From: Lysinibacillus boronitolerans JCM 21713 = 10a = NBRC 103108
GTDB taxonomy: Bacteria > Bacillota > Bacilli > Bacillales_A > Planococcaceae
Assembly (NCBI RefSeq): GCF_000772935.1
Contig: NZ_JPVR01000070.1
Span: 1-64,000, forward strand
Reading direction: 5' to 3'
DNA: 64,000 bases
Shown: in pieces, positions 32,678 to 41,913 of the stretch
Layout: each line of letters opens with the position of its first letter
How positions within the stretch are numbered: position 1 is the first letter of the stretch
The notes under the pieces: generated by a model
Seen by the model: only the letters and a program-made list of their open reading frames with translations
The model's database searches: none
What the model was told of the DNA's origin: nothing
Made by a program: the position numbers and the translations under genes

Positions 32678-34060
32678 ATGGAGGATGTACGAATGTCAGC
32701 ACCCGTGAAAAAAAATGAACGACTTTCAGTTTATATAGAAGATCTAACACATGATGGTAATGGTGTCGCAAAGGTTGATGGTTATCCACTATTCATACAA
32801 GGTGCACTGCCAAACGAAACGGCCGAAATCCATGTGTTAAAAACATTAAAAAACTATGGCTTTGCAAAGGTAATAGATATTATCAAGCCATCTCCAGACC
32901 GTGTTGAAGCTCCATGTAATTACTTCAAGCAGTGTGGCGGCTGTCAATTACAGCATTTATCCTATGAGGGGCAGCTAAAATGGAAAGAAAATATGGTGCG
33001 CAATGTGATGCAGCGCATTGGTAAAATTCATGCACCTGTTCACCCAGTAAAAGGTATGAAAGAACCTTGGCACTACCGTAATAAAGCGCAAATTCCTTTC
33101 TCTGAAAATGAAACAGGACAAGCAATTGCAGGCTTTTATAAAACAAAAACGCATAGCATTGTGGATATGGATCGCTGTTTAATTCAAACAGGAGAAGCAG
33201 ATGCAATTCTTGCAGGCTTGAAAAAGGAATTAGCAACGTTAGGTATTCGCTCTTACAATGAGCATACACATGAGGGCATGTTGCGTCATGTCGTTATCCG
33301 TAAAGCACGAGCAACAGGCGAAGTCATGGTTGTCCTTGTAACGAAAAAGAAAAAGTTTCCACAAAAAGAGGCAGCTATTACAGTAATCCAAAAGCTAGTG
33401 CCAAACGTTACATCGATTATGCAAAATGTGAATAGTGAGAAAACCAATGTTATTTTTGGTGATGACACAATCAACCTTTGGGGTAAAGACATTATTATTG
33501 ATACTATTGGTGACGTACGTTTTGAAATCTCGGCTCGCTCCTTCTATCAAGTCAACCCAGAGCAAACAGAGGTCCTCTACAAGCAAGCACTAGATTATGC
33601 TGACTTACAGGGAGATGAACGTGTCATTGATGCGTATTGTGGAATTGGTACGATTTCTTTATTCCTTGCTCAAAAAGCAAAGGCTGTCATGGGCGTGGAA
33701 ATTGTCCCACAAGCGATTGAAGATGCCAAGCGTAACGCATTGCTTAATGGTTTTACAAATACTTATTTTGAGGCAGGACCAGCAGAGGAAGTTATCCCAA
33801 GATGGTATAAAGAGGGCAAGGAAGCAGACGTACTAGTAGTTGATCCACCGCGCAAAGGCTGCGATGAAGCACTGCTAACTACTATTCTAGAGCAACGACC
33901 AAAACGAGTGGTCTACGTGTCCTGTAATCCAGCCACACTAGCACGCGATCTTCGCATTTTAGAGGATGGCGGCTATCAAACACAGGAAATCCAGCCAGTG
34001 GATATGTTCCCGCATTCGACGCATTGTGAAGCAGTAGCATGGTTGAAATTAAACGAGTAA
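32678..34060 (+). CDS. rlmD: 23S rRNA (uracil-C5)-methyltransferase, RlmD/RumA family
   Basis: 460 residues. An N-terminal TRAM domain (residues about 10-60) is followed by the Fe-S cluster cysteines [14 protein letters not shown] near 75-90. The SAM motif [16 protein letters not shown] is near 310 and the catalytic Cys is in [14 protein letters not shown] near 415. The B. subtilis relative methylates both U747 and U1939 of 23S rRNA. The ATG follows AAGGAG by seven bases. A second in-frame ATG at 32693 is possible. Confidence 0.93.
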   Translation: MEDVRMSAPVKKNERLSVYIEDLTHDGNGVAKVDGYPLFIQGALPNETAEIHVLKTLKNYGFAKVIDIIKPSPDRVEAPCNYFKQCGGCQLQHLSYEGQLKWKENMVRNVMQRIGKIHAPVHPVKGMKEPWHYRNKAQIPFSENETGQAIAGFYKTKTHSIVDMDRCLIQTGEADAILAGLKKELATLGIRSYNEHTHEGMLRHVVIRKARATGEVMVVLVTKKKKFPQKEAAITVIQKLVPNVTSIMQNVNSEKTNVIFGDDTINLWGKDIIIDTIGDVRFEISARSFYQVNPEQTEVLYKQALDYADLQGDERVIDAYCGIGTISLFLAQKAKAVMGVEIVPQAIEDAKRNALLNGFTNTYFEAGPAEEVIPRWYKEGKEADVLVVDPPRKGCDEALLTTILEQRPKRVVYVSCNPATLARDLRILEDGGYQTQEIQPVDMFPHSTHCEAVAWLKLNE

Positions 34061-34098
34061 CACATTACTCAACTACCTACACAATATAAAAATTACGT

Positions 34099-34129
34099 TT
34101 TAGGACGTATTTCAGTAAAAATATTTTTT
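34099..34129 (+). repeat. Intergenic repeat, copy 1 (TTTAGGACG motif)
   Basis: TTTAGGACG, then ATTT, GT and AAAATA in register, matches a second copy at 37687-37717 at about 21 of the first 26 positions. The two copies bracket the regulator-oxidase-transporter unit. Confidence 0.5.
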
Positions 34130-34146
34130 CTTATTTGTTTATCAAT

Positions 34147-34186
34147 AAAAACTCGGATTCGATCAAATACGAATCCGAGTTTTTTC
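34147..34186 (+). terminator. Bidirectional terminator between rlmD and the FCD regulator
   Basis: AAAAACTCGGATTCG and CGAATCCGAGTTTTT form a perfect stem with A-run and T-run on either side, so it can stop transcription from both convergent genes. Confidence 0.9.
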
Positions 34187-34202
34187 CGTTAATTTCAATA
34201 TG

Positions 34203-34955
34203 CTACATATCATCCATGCGTATCTCTAGTTTAATTGTTTTTTCTCCAATATGACTTAAAAGAGACTCTGTCAATTCTCGTCTTATTTGCGTGATATGGT
34301 TTTCCATGAGTTGCTTGGCTTGGTTCGCATCTCCAGAAGCAATGGCTAAGTAAATTTTTTTATGTTCATCGATGGTTTCTTGCGCTCGTTCTGGATCTTC
34401 CAAGCGTTGTCTGCGGGTAGCTCGGATTGTGTCCTGCATATGCTCGCTAAGGGTTTGAAATAATTGTAAAAATATTGAGTTATGTGAGGCGAGTACAATA
34501 TTATGATGGAAACTTAGGTCTGCTTGAATTCCTAATTCTACATCATTTTTACCTTGATCCATCATGTCTAATGCTTCACTAATTCGTTCTAAGTCTATAG
34601 AAGTAGCTCGTCGTGAAGCTAAAAAGGCACACTCTACTTCAAGTGCTTGGCGAAGCTCCAACATTTCATAAATTAATTTTTTTTCAGTATTTATAATTGT
34701 AGAGGAAAGCTCTTCACCTAAAGTATGGGATTCTGCTGTTTTAATAAAGCTACCACTGCCTTGTTTAATTTCAATAAATCCCTTTATTTCAAGCTTTCGA
34801 AGTGCCTCTCTTACGGATGTCCGACTTACATTAAAACGACTCGCTAATTCTCTTTCTGTCGGGAGTTTATCCCCAGGCTGTAATTCACCATTTAAAAAAT
34901 ATTCCTTTATTTGATCAACGATTACCTGATACGCTTTTTTCTTTGGTTGAGGCAT
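34203..34955 (-). CDS. FadR-type (FCD) GntR regulator
   Basis: 250 residues. The N-terminal winged helix ERELASRFNVSRTSVREALRKLEIKGFI is near residues 33-60, and the C-terminal FCD domain contains D, H and H ligand positions (DLSFHHNIVLASHN and ENHITQIRREL). Members of this group (LldR, GlcC, LutR) bind lactate, glycolate or similar acids. It is divergent from the 2-hydroxyacid oxidase gene, with a palindromic operator between them. The ATG follows AAGGTGGTGAG on the minus strand. Confidence 0.9.
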   Translation of the reverse strand: MPQPKKKAYQVIVDQIKEYFLNGELQPGDKLPTERELASRFNVSRTSVREALRKLEIKGFIEIKQGSGSFIKTAESHTLGEELSSTIINTEKKLIYEMLELRQALEVECAFLASRRATSIDLERISEALDMMDQGKNDVELGIQADLSFHHNIVLASHNSIFLQLFQTLSEHMQDTIRATRRQRLEDPERAQETIDEHKKIYLAIASGDANQAKQLMENHITQIRRELTESLLSHIGEKTIKLEIRMDDM

Positions 34956-35048
34956 TACCTATCTCACCACCTTAAATACATAGTACTATAAACGCTTTAA
35001 TCATACAGAAATACAGCATGTTTATCAATTTACGAAAAAAATTAATAG

Positions 35049-35076
35049 TTGATATTTTCTGAATATTTAGTACAAT
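35049..35076 (+). promoter_or_regulatory. Promoter of the oxidase-transporter unit
   Basis: TTGATA at 35049, a 16-base spacer, and TACAAT at 35071-35076. Transcription would start near 35083, just before the operator. Confidence 0.65.
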
Positions 35077-35089
35077 GTAAAAAGGTTGG

Positions 35090-35117
35090 ACCAATTTTAA
35101 GAATACGGAAAATTGGT
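35090..35117 (+). promoter_or_regulatory. Probable FCD-regulator operator
   Basis: ACCAATTTT (35090-35098) and AAAATTGGT (35109-35117) form a perfect nine-base inverted repeat spaced by ten bases, at about +7 to +34 of the predicted transcript. The TTGGT/ACCAA arms resemble operators of GntR-family regulators. Binding of the adjacent regulator is inferred. Confidence 0.6.
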
Positions 35118-35179
35118 ATGACATATAAATTTATCAATTAAACATCCAAATACTATGAGAGCAAAAGGGGAAGGAAAAA

Positions 35180-36565
35180 ATGATTACTACAAATGAAGAA
35201 TTGGTGATGGCTCTACGTAGAGTTCTTCCAGAAATTGAGGTGACAATCAATCAAACGATTTTAGAACAGCATAGCAGTGATGAATCCTATCATAGTGCCT
35301 GTCTACCCGATATTGTGGTGTTTCCGACAAAGACGGAAGAAGTGTGTAGGATAATGAACATAGCAAATCAATACAAAGTACCAATAGTGCCATTTGGAAG
35401 AGGCACAAGCTTAGAAGGACATGTGATTCCTTATAATCATGGGATAACGATTGATTTTTCACTCATGAACAGAATAGTAGAAGTTAGAGAGAAGGACTTT
35501 CTTGTGAAAGTTCAACCTGGGGTGACACGTTCTCAGTTGAATAAAGAGTTGAAGAAATATGGATTATTTTTCTCTGTAGACCCAGGAGCAGATGCGACAA
35601 TTGGAGGAATGGCCGCAACAAATGCTAGTGGGACAACATCTGTTAAATATGGAACTATGCGCGATCAAGTTCGAGATTTAGAGGTTGTTCTGTCAGATGG
35701 AACAGTGATTCATACAGGGAATTTAGCAGAGAAATCTTCATCGGGCTATCATTTAAACGGTCTATTTGTTGGGTCAGAGGGAACACTTGGTTGTTTTACT
35801 GAGTTGACGTTAAGAGTTTATGGTATTCCTGAATGTGTCATGGCTGCTAGAGCGTCCTTCGAAACAGTGAATGATGCTGTGGAAGGAGTTGTGAGTATTC
35901 TACAAGCGGCAATTCCCATTGCAAGAGTTGAACTTGTAGATGAACCTTCAATGAAACAAGTGAACTTGTATAGTCAAACAGCTTATGAGGAACAACCAAC
36001 CTTATTTTTGGAATTTGAGGGAAATGAGGCTGGCTTAAGACAGGATGTAGAATTTATGAAAGAGATTGTAGCGGCTCATAATTGCAAAAATATTGAATTT
36101 GAGATGGATAATGCAGCCCGAAATCAGCTATGGGAAGCTCGCCATAATTTAGCTTACGCCTATGTCCATGGACATCCAGGAAAAAAACTAATGGTAACCG
36201 ATGTTTGCTTACCGATATCCGAGCTAGCAGGTGCTATTGAACATGCAAGAGAAGCACTTGATATGTTAGCGCTTACAGGTGGGGTTGTTGGACATGTTGG
36301 TGATGGAAATTTCCATGTACTATTAATGATTGATATGAATGATCCAAAGGAAATAAAGAAAGCTGATGAATTAAATGAGTTGATTGTGATGTATGCACTA
36401 GAACGAGGAGGAACTTGCACAGGAGAACATGGTGTGGGCGTTGGTAAGCAGAAATATCAAGAGAAAGAACACGGTAAAGCACTTCTTGTGATGGAAAAGA
36501 TTAAACAAGCACTTGATCCTGACACACTTTTCAATCCGAATAAAATATTGAAAATAAAAATATAG
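35180..36565 (+). CDS. FAD-binding 2-hydroxyacid oxidase/dehydrogenase (GlcD-like)
   Basis: 461 residues. The PCMH-type FAD domain contains VPFGRGTSLEGHVIP near residue 72 and DPGADATIGGMAATNASGTTSVKYG near 135. The C-terminal FAD-oxidase domain has VGHVGDGNFHVLLMID and TCTGEHGVGVGKQKY with metal and substrate ligands. Close families oxidise D-lactate or glycolate. No Fe-S partner subunit is encoded beside it, so a single-subunit enzyme is likely. A transporter gene follows after 11 bases. Confidence 0.88.
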   Translation: MITTNEELVMALRRVLPEIEVTINQTILEQHSSDESYHSACLPDIVVFPTKTEEVCRIMNIANQYKVPIVPFGRGTSLEGHVIPYNHGITIDFSLMNRIVEVREKDFLVKVQPGVTRSQLNKELKKYGLFFSVDPGADATIGGMAATNASGTTSVKYGTMRDQVRDLEVVLSDGTVIHTGNLAEKSSSGYHLNGLFVGSEGTLGCFTELTLRVYGIPECVMAARASFETVNDAVEGVVSILQAAIPIARVELVDEPSMKQVNLYSQTAYEEQPTLFLEFEGNEAGLRQDVEFMKEIVAAHNCKNIEFEMDNAARNQLWEARHNLAYAYVHGHPGKKLMVTDVCLPISELAGAIEHAREALDMLALTGGVVGHVGDGNFHVLLMIDMNDPKEIKKADELNELIVMYALERGGTCTGEHGVGVGKQKYQEKEHGKALLVMEKIKQALDPDTLFNPNKILKIKI

Positions 36566-36576
36566 GGAGTGGAAAT

Positions 36577-37560
36577 ATGAAAATTTTAGAAGCGATTAGT
36601 ACGATAGCTGGAAAATATTTTGCCATCTGGGTTATTTGTATTGCTGTTATTGCCTTTATAGCTCCGGAGCCCTTTTTAATATTTGGAGGGTATATCACGA
36701 TTTTGTTAGGCATTGTTATGTTTGGCATGGGTCTGACGTTAAAAGCAGTAGATTTTAAATTGGTTATAACGAATCCTGTACCAGTCATTATTGGTGTATG
36801 TGCTCAATATGTTATCATGCCACTTTCCGCTTTTTTAATTGCTTATATAATGAACTTGCCAGCAGAATTAGCTGCAGGGCTAGTCCTTCTTGGATCTGTG
36901 CCAGGTGGAACTGCTTCAAACGTCATGGTGTATTTAGCTAAAGGAAATGTACCTTTGTCCATCACAATGACCTCCTTTTCGACATTATTAGCTCCAATTG
37001 CCACACCACTCATCCTATTATTACTTGCGGGTAAATGGATGCCAGTTGATCCAATAGCAATGTTTACTTCAATTATACAAGTAATCATTATCCCTATTAT
37101 CCTAGGGATAGTTATAAGAAGAGTTGCTCCTCAAATCGTAGAAAAAAGTATTAATGTGATTCCTCTTATTTCAGTAGTTGCTATTATGATTATTGTTTCT
37201 GCTGTTGTTGCTGGTAATGTCAATACCATCGCTTCGGCAGGCTCCATTATTTTTGCAGCTGTAGTGCTTCATAATGCATTCGGATTGTTATTTGGTTATC
37301 TAACAGCTCGTGTATTAGGTCTTGATGAAAGCAATCGAAGAGCTATTTCTATTGAAGTTGGAATGCAAAACTCTGGTCTAGGTGTAGCGTTAGCCACTGC
37401 CCACTTCGGTCCTTTAGCCGCCTTACCTAGTGTACTTGGGGCTGTTTGGCATAATATTTCTGGTCCGATTCTCGCTACTTATTGGTCGAAAAAACCAGAG
37501 AGACCAGAGGTACACCATAAAAAACAGATACAAGAAGAGAACAGCAGAACTCAAATGTAG
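36577..37560 (+). CDS. Bile acid:sodium symporter (BASS) family transporter
   Basis: 327 residues with nine to ten hydrophobic segments. Conserved BASS motifs are GMGLTLKAVDF, LLGSVPGGTASNVMVYLAKGN and the crossover helix EVGMQNSGLGVALA. Bacterial and plastid members carry pyruvate, pantothenate or other monocarboxylates. Cotranscription with the oxidase suggests the cognate 2-hydroxyacid or keto acid, but that is inference. The C-terminal tail is charged and cytoplasmic. Confidence 0.88.
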   Translation: MKILEAISTIAGKYFAIWVICIAVIAFIAPEPFLIFGGYITILLGIVMFGMGLTLKAVDFKLVITNPVPVIIGVCAQYVIMPLSAFLIAYIMNLPAELAAGLVLLGSVPGGTASNVMVYLAKGNVPLSITMTSFSTLLAPIATPLILLLLAGKWMPVDPIAMFTSIIQVIIIPIILGIVIRRVAPQIVEKSINVIPLISVVAIMIIVSAVVAGNVNTIASAGSIIFAAVVLHNAFGLLFGYLTARVLGLDESNRRAISIEVGMQNSGLGVALATAHFGPLAALPSVLGAVWHNISGPILATYWSKKPERPEVHHKKQIQEENSRTQM

Positions 37561-37629
37561 GATGATAATTATCCAATGTTTACAATGGATTTATTTGAAA
37601 AAATATAGAAATGAAAATTAGGTATAATA

Positions 37630-37672
37630 AAAGTAGATGAGATAGAAACAATCTATACCATCTGCTTTTTGT
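37630..37672 (+). terminator. Terminator after the BASS transporter
   Basis: AAGTAGATG...CATCTGCTT, with nested AGATAG/CTAT, followed by TTT and GTTTTTTT. Confidence 0.75.
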
Positions 37673-37686
37673 TTTTTTAAATATCA

Positions 37687-37717
37687 TTTAGGACGGATTT
37701 TCGTTAAAATAAACCTT
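37687..37717 (+). repeat. Intergenic repeat, copy 2 (TTTAGGACG motif)
   Basis: Second copy of the motif at 34099-34129. A weaker half-match, TTTTGGGACGTTTTT, lies at 39074-39088. Confidence 0.5.
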
Positions 37718-37846
37718 GTTGATAATTACATTGCTCTTCATAAATAATACTTCTATTTGTATTAGGTAATGAGGCAAATGTAATATTTTATATTTTTTGA
37801 CTGAGAGTTTGGCGATATGTCCATAGTGAGAGGATTTGGAATTAAC

Positions 37847-38815
37847 ATGATAGATAATTTTTGGCGCGATTTACCACGGCCTTTTTTTGTGCTTGCACCG
37901 ATGGAAGATGTGACGGATGTTGTTTTTCGTCACGTCGTAAGTGAAGCAGGTCGACCAGATGTATTTTTTACTGAGTTTACAAATTCGGATAGCTATTGTC
38001 ATCCTGAGGGAAAGAAAAGTGTGCGTGGCCGTTTGCTCTTTACAGAAGATGAGCAGCCAATGGTGGCACATATTTGGGGAGATAATCCCGAGTATTTCCG
38101 TGAAATGAGTATTGGCATGGCAGAGCTAGGTTTTAAAGGCATTGATATTAACATGGGCTGCCCTGTACCGAATGTAGCTTCAAGAGGGAAGGGGAGTGGC
38201 CTAATTCTTCGACCAGATGTGGCGGCAGAATTAATTCAAGCAGCAAAAGCGGGCGGACTGCCTGTTAGCGTGAAAACGCGACTTGGCTACAAGGATGTAA
38301 ATGAGTGGGAAGAGTGGCTAACGCATATTTTAAAGCAGGATATAGCGAACCTTTCGATTCATCTACGAACAAGAAAGGAAATGAGCCTAGTAGATGCGCA
38401 TTGGGAGCTTATCCCGGAAATCAAAAAGTTACGTGACCGTATTGCACCAAATACACTACTAACAATCAATGGAGATATTCCTGACCGTCAAAAGGGAATG
38501 CAGCTAGCTGAACAATATGGTATTGATGGCGTGATGATTGGGAGAGGTATTTTTAAAAATCCATTTGCTTTTGAAAAAGAGCCAAAAGAGCATAGCAGTA
38601 AAGAGTATCTTAATCTTTTAAGACTGCAGCTCGATCTTCAAGATCAATATGCGGAAGAACTACCACGTTCCATCACAGGGCTTCATCGCTTCTTCAAAAT
38701 TTATGTCAAAGGATTCCGAGGAGCTGGCGAATTAAGAAGTCAATTGATGAACACAAAATCAACGGATGAAGTGCGTGCATTGCTGGACAACTTTGAATCA
38801 AACAATATTGAATGA
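37847..38815 (+). CDS. tRNA-dihydrouridine synthase family protein
   Basis: 322 residues from ATG 37847. [19 protein letters not shown] is the family start, with the FMN-binding barrel continuing through [22 protein letters not shown] (catalytic Cys in NMGCP) and [13 protein letters not shown] at the C-terminal phosphate site. It reduces uridine in tRNA. A start at 37817 would add ten residues not expected in the family. The ribosome binding site is weak for either (GAGAGG 13 bases before 37847). Confidence 0.85.
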   Translation: MIDNFWRDLPRPFFVLAPMEDVTDVVFRHVVSEAGRPDVFFTEFTNSDSYCHPEGKKSVRGRLLFTEDEQPMVAHIWGDNPEYFREMSIGMAELGFKGIDINMGCPVPNVASRGKGSGLILRPDVAAELIQAAKAGGLPVSVKTRLGYKDVNEWEEWLTHILKQDIANLSIHLRTRKEMSLVDAHWELIPEIKKLRDRIAPNTLLTINGDIPDRQKGMQLAEQYGIDGVMIGRGIFKNPFAFEKEPKEHSSKEYLNLLRLQLDLQDQYAEELPRSITGLHRFFKIYVKGFRGAGELRSQLMNTKSTDEVRALLDNFESNNIE

Positions 38816-38866
38816 CAATGAAATGATGGAACTACCAATAAAGTCAAGTAAATAACAGTAGAAGTA

Positions 38867-38910
38867 GGAGCAAAGAGTAGGGGATGAGATTTCCTTTTCT
38901 TTGCTCCTTT
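38867..38910 (+). terminator. Terminator after the dihydrouridine synthase gene
   Basis: GGAGCAAAGA and TCTTTGCTCC form a perfect ten-base stem with a 21-base loop, followed by TTT. Confidence 0.75.
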
Positions 38911-38978
38911 CAATGTAGATTTGAAATAAAGTCACGATATTTATAAAAAACATGCTACGTTTATAAAAAGATTTGATT

Positions 38979-39009
38979 AAAAATCCTGTGTTGCTATGCA
39001 GGATTTTTT
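38979..39009 (+). terminator. Second, orphan terminator-like hairpin
   Basis: AAAATCCTG and CAGGATTTT pair around a ten-base loop, and T-runs follow. No gene lies between this and the preceding terminator, so it either backs up that terminator or ends a short RNA. Confidence 0.7.
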
Positions 39010-39226
39010 ACTTGTTCCACAAACGAGCCAGATTGTTGAATAGCAACTTTTATGAAAGATTACCAAACGACGCTTTTGGGACGTTTTTAATTCAACTAAC
39101 CCCACAGTTTATTTGAATTAAAAAAATGTTTAATAAGGACTTATTCATTGAATACGTCTTTTTTATTTTAGAAAAGTGCATCTTTTTTTGATGGTAGGCT
39201 ATCTAATAGATAGGGTGGTGAAAAGG

Positions 39227-39769
39227 ATGGCGGTTAACGAAAAGAAAATAAAACAATCAATCAGAGGGGACCGAGAAGCACTGCTGTTTTTGCTGAATCA
39301 AGAAAAAGAGAAGCTTTACAGGGCTGCTTATAGCTATGTTCGAAATGAGGCGGATGCTTTGGATGTTTTCCAGCAAACGGTGTTGCTAGCAATTGAGTCG
39401 GTTCATCAGCTACGAGAGCCAAAGTATTTCACGACATGGCTGATGAAAATTTGTATCAATGCATCACTAAGTGTACTCCAAAAACAAAAGAACGTAATTT
39501 TAATTGATGAAATTAAACTTAGCACTCTCTCCACTGAAATCGCAACATCTGATGAAAAGCTGGATTTATTGGATGTCATTTATGGATTAGATGAAAAATA
39601 TAAAACAGTCCTACTCTTAAAATATTATCAGGATTTAACTTACGAACAAATAGCAGAGGTACTTGGCGAACCGATTGGTACTGTCAAATCGAACGGCAAG
39701 AGAGCGTTAGCGAAAATCAAAAAGACATTGAAGGGAGCGTACATAGATGAACGAACAAGACCGATTTAA
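39227..39769 (+). CDS. ECF-type sigma factor
   Basis: 180 residues from ATG 39227, with GGTGG upstream. Region 2 (YSYVRNEADALDVFQQTVLLAIESVHQLREPKYFTTWLMKI) lies near residues 40-80. Region 4 (YKTVLLLKYYQDLTYEQIAEVLGEPIGTVKSNGKRAL) is near 120-160. It is cotranscribed with, and overlaps by 23 bases, a membrane anti-sigma gene, the usual arrangement for stress-responsive ECF sigmas. An upstream open frame from 39176 has no site. Confidence 0.9.
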   Translation: MAVNEKKIKQSIRGDREALLFLLNQEKEKLYRAAYSYVRNEADALDVFQQTVLLAIESVHQLREPKYFTTWLMKICINASLSVLQKQKNVILIDEIKLSTLSTEIATSDEKLDLLDVIYGLDEKYKTVLLLKYYQDLTYEQIAEVLGEPIGTVKSNGKRALAKIKKTLKGAYIDERTRPI

Positions 39770-40754
39770 GGAGGCAATGAATGAAATTTATGTTCCTTCT
39801 AAAGAATTAGATGCTATTTTGGCTGACGCTTTTAAGCAGGAGGAGAAGCAACGGAAATTCCCCTTTATACGAATAGTTAAATATACGGCTGCTGTGGGAA
39901 TTTTAACGATGGGTCTCATTTCATCTGCTTACGTATCACCTGCATTTGCTAACTTTGTAACGAAAATCCCGATTATTGGTCAGGCATTCGACTATTTTAT
40001 CCAACTGGAAGACTACTATCAAGCATATGAAGAGGTGAGTACAGATATTGGTATAGTCCAGGAAAGCAACGGAATTGAAATAATTATTGAAAAAGCATTT
40101 TACGACGGCAATACAGTAACCCTTTCATATATTATACGAGCTGAAGAAGATTTAGGCTCATCCCCGACTTTTGAGAATCTGCCAAAGAATATAGTGAATG
40201 GAAGCTATGATGGAGGGTATGTGAATGGTGTCGGCTATGTAGGCATGATGACGTTGTCTATGCGTGATAAAAAACAAGATAAAGTGAATATAGAATGGAG
40301 TCCTCAAGCAATTTATTCGGGGGGAAAAGTAATGAAAGGCGACTGGTATTTTGAATTTTCTTTAAGCAAGCTAGAAGGAAAACAGATCGTAATTAATGAG
40401 CAAGTAAACAAAGAGGGTGTAACGGTGGAGCTAATCGATGCAATCAAAACAGATGTTAATTTAACGATTAACTACTTACAAGATATCGATCCTGCTGTTC
40501 ATGAAAGATGGAATTATGTTGAGGCTGAATTGAGTGCGATTGATAATTTAGGCAATAAATATGAAGTTCCATATAACGGTGGATCTGGTACGAAGGATGG
40601 GGATTCGAGTGAAGATATCACATGGAATGCAACAATTCATGGACTAGATCCTGAGGCAACATCGATTACATTTTATCCATTCGCTCATGTAAGTAATAGT
40701 CAAAGTGATAATAAACGAATTGATTTCGAACCTATTACGATTGAATTAAATTAA
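39747..40754 (+). CDS. DUF4179-type membrane anti-sigma factor
   Basis: 335 residues. A short cytoplasmic N terminus (1-45), one membrane helix (YTAAVGILTMGLISSAYVSP, about 46-66), then an extracytoplasmic DUF4179-like domain beginning FANFVTKIPIIGQAFDYF and a second beta-rich domain. This layout fits a transmembrane regulator of the preceding sigma factor. The ATG follows AAGGGAG inside the sigma gene. The inducing signal cannot be read from the sequence. Confidence 0.88.
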   Translation: MNEQDRFKEAMNEIYVPSKELDAILADAFKQEEKQRKFPFIRIVKYTAAVGILTMGLISSAYVSPAFANFVTKIPIIGQAFDYFIQLEDYYQAYEEVSTDIGIVQESNGIEIIIEKAFYDGNTVTLSYIIRAEEDLGSSPTFENLPKNIVNGSYDGGYVNGVGYVGMMTLSMRDKKQDKVNIEWSPQAIYSGGKVMKGDWYFEFSLSKLEGKQIVINEQVNKEGVTVELIDAIKTDVNLTINYLQDIDPAVHERWNYVEAELSAIDNLGNKYEVPYNGGSGTKDGDSSEDITWNATIHGLDPEATSITFYPFAHVSNSQSDNKRIDFEPITIELN

Positions 40755-40928
40755 CTATTTATCCTTATTCGCTAACAAGCGCTTTAGTGTAACAAGAACT
40801 AATATTGTATACAAAATTATATAAAAAACGTTCTCAAATGAAAGTTTGGAAACGCACAAAGAAGGCACGAATTTTGTTAAATCAACGTTCATACCTGTTA
40901 TCGTTCTTATACTTCAATTAAAGGAGCT

Positions 40929-40980
40929 ATAATCTTCCACAATTGAGCGCATTTCTTTAATTAAGGAATGCGTCTTTCTT
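40929..40980 (+). repeat. Repeat with terminator-like hairpin, copy 1
   Basis: TATAATCTTCCACAATTGAG followed by CGCATTTCTT (40948-40957) paired with AAGGAATGCG (40963-40972) and TCTTTCTT. A second copy of the first part is at 48330-48353, and both are preceded by GTTCTCAAA some bases upstream. Confidence 0.6.
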
Positions 40981-41108
40981 CATCTAAAGGGCAAAATAGT
41001 TGAGTAAAGTTTCACTATATAAAAAAATTCGCATTAAGGCGAACTTAGTTTTTAACCAGTATCCCTAAGATATAGGGGTTGTATTTTTAGGTTACTTATT
41101 ATAAAATC

Positions 41109-41190
41109 TAACTAACGTTAGGTAGTTTGTATAAATATCATCGAAATACTGTTATTTTTTTATTTAAAAATCTAACGAACGTTAGTTAAT
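41109..41190 (+). promoter_or_regulatory. Promoter with two TetR-type operators
   Basis: TAACTAACGTTAGGTA (41109-41124) and CTAACGAACGTTAG (41172-41185) are near-identical palindromes around AACGTTAG. Between them a possible promoter, TTGTAT (41127) - 17 bases - TGTTAT (41150), would be bracketed. The TetR gene at 41914 is the obvious candidate binder. Confidence 0.7.
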
Positions 41191-41223
41191 TTACAGTTAT
41201 TAAAAAAGAAGGAGAGATTTTTT

Positions 41224-41565
41224 ATGGCTTGGTTTTATCTTATTCTTGGAGGTATCTTTGAAGTCGGCTGGGCTCTTGGATTAAAGTATTCTGATGGCTT
41301 TACAAATATAAGTGTTCTAATTCCTACATTGTTGTTATTGGTTTTAAGCTTTTGGTGTTTTTCGAAAACATTAGTGACTCTTCCTGTGTCAACGGCCTAT
41401 GCGGTGTTTACAGGACTAGGGGCATTTGGAACAGCTGTAGTAGGTATGACTTTGTTAGGTGATCCAGTGAGCTTTACGAAAGTTGTTTTAGTATTCATAT
41501 TAATCAGCTGTATTATCGGTTTAAAAATAGTATCCAATGAAACAGAAACGGAAAGTGGTGAATAA
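41224..41565 (+). CDS. SMR family exporter subunit 1
   Basis: 113 residues, four helices. The essential Glu is in helix 1, GGIFEVGWALGLK (Glu13 region), and PVSTAYAVFTGLGAFGTAVVG is the conserved helix 3. Paired SMR genes with asymmetric subunits (such as YkkCD) form heterodimers that export guanidinium or quaternary ammonium compounds. The ATG follows GAAGGAGAG. The substrate is unknown. No guanidine riboswitch is seen upstream. Confidence 0.92.
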   Translation: MAWFYLILGGIFEVGWALGLKYSDGFTNISVLIPTLLLLVLSFWCFSKTLVTLPVSTAYAVFTGLGAFGTAVVGMTLLGDPVSFTKVVLVFILISCIIGLKIVSNETETESGE

Positions 41566-41568
41566 AAT

Positions 41569-41883
41569 ATGGGATGGCTTTTTATAGTAATGGCAGGCTT
41601 ATTTGAAGTTGGAGGCATTATTAGCCTTAAATTAACTGAAGGATTTACAAAACTTAAACCGACAATATTGTTGATCGTGTGCATGGGATTGAGCTTTTTC
41701 TTTCTTTCACTATCATTAAAGGAAATTCCTATTAGTATTGGCTATGGTCTGTGGACAGGTATTGGGGCAGCCGGAAGTGTGTTACTTGGTATGTTCATCT
41801 TTAATGAGCCTAAAAGTATAAAAAAATTACTGTTAGTTGGTGGTATTATAATTAGTATCGTAGGTCTTAAGCTTGTGTCCTAA
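41569..41883 (+). CDS. SMR family exporter subunit 2
   Basis: 104 residues, four helices. Glu is in AGLFEVGGIISLK and helix 3 is IPISIGYGLWTGIGAAGSVLLG, close to the SugE/Gdx-like branch. It starts three bases after the first SMR gene, with a GTGG-rich site, and most likely forms the partner of a heterodimer with opposite topology. Confidence 0.92.
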   Translation: MGWLFIVMAGLFEVGGIISLKLTEGFTKLKPTILLIVCMGLSFFFLSLSLKEIPISIGYGLWTGIGAAGSVLLGMFIFNEPKSIKKLLLVGGIIISIVGLKLVS

Positions 41884-41913
41884 ATTGTTTTACTTTTAAA
41901 TTGAGGTGAGGAA

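Larger units (their letters stand above)
38816..39226. other. Gap between the dihydrouridine synthase and the ECF sigma gene
   Basis: Two terminator-like hairpins fill the first half. The second half is AT-rich and should contain the sigma gene promoter, but I could not find a well-spaced ECF or sigma-A promoter. A partial copy of the TTTAGGACG-type repeat is at 39074-39088. No open frame of note. Confidence 0.6.
40755..41223. other. Gap between the anti-sigma gene and the SMR pair
   Basis: No gene is visible. It contains a repeat-associated hairpin at 40929-40980, a small hairpin TTCGC/GCGAA near 41028-41042, and then the promoter and two TetR-type operators of the SMR unit. Confidence 0.6.

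Noticed and set aside
39043-39071. GCAACTTT and CGAC as an ECF promoter for the sigma gene
   Set aside because: The spacing between the elements is about 20 bases, longer than the 16-17 of known ECF promoters.
40980-41223. Guanidine riboswitch ahead of the SMR genes
   Set aside because: No ykkC-type conserved core was found. The operators for TetR explain the region better.
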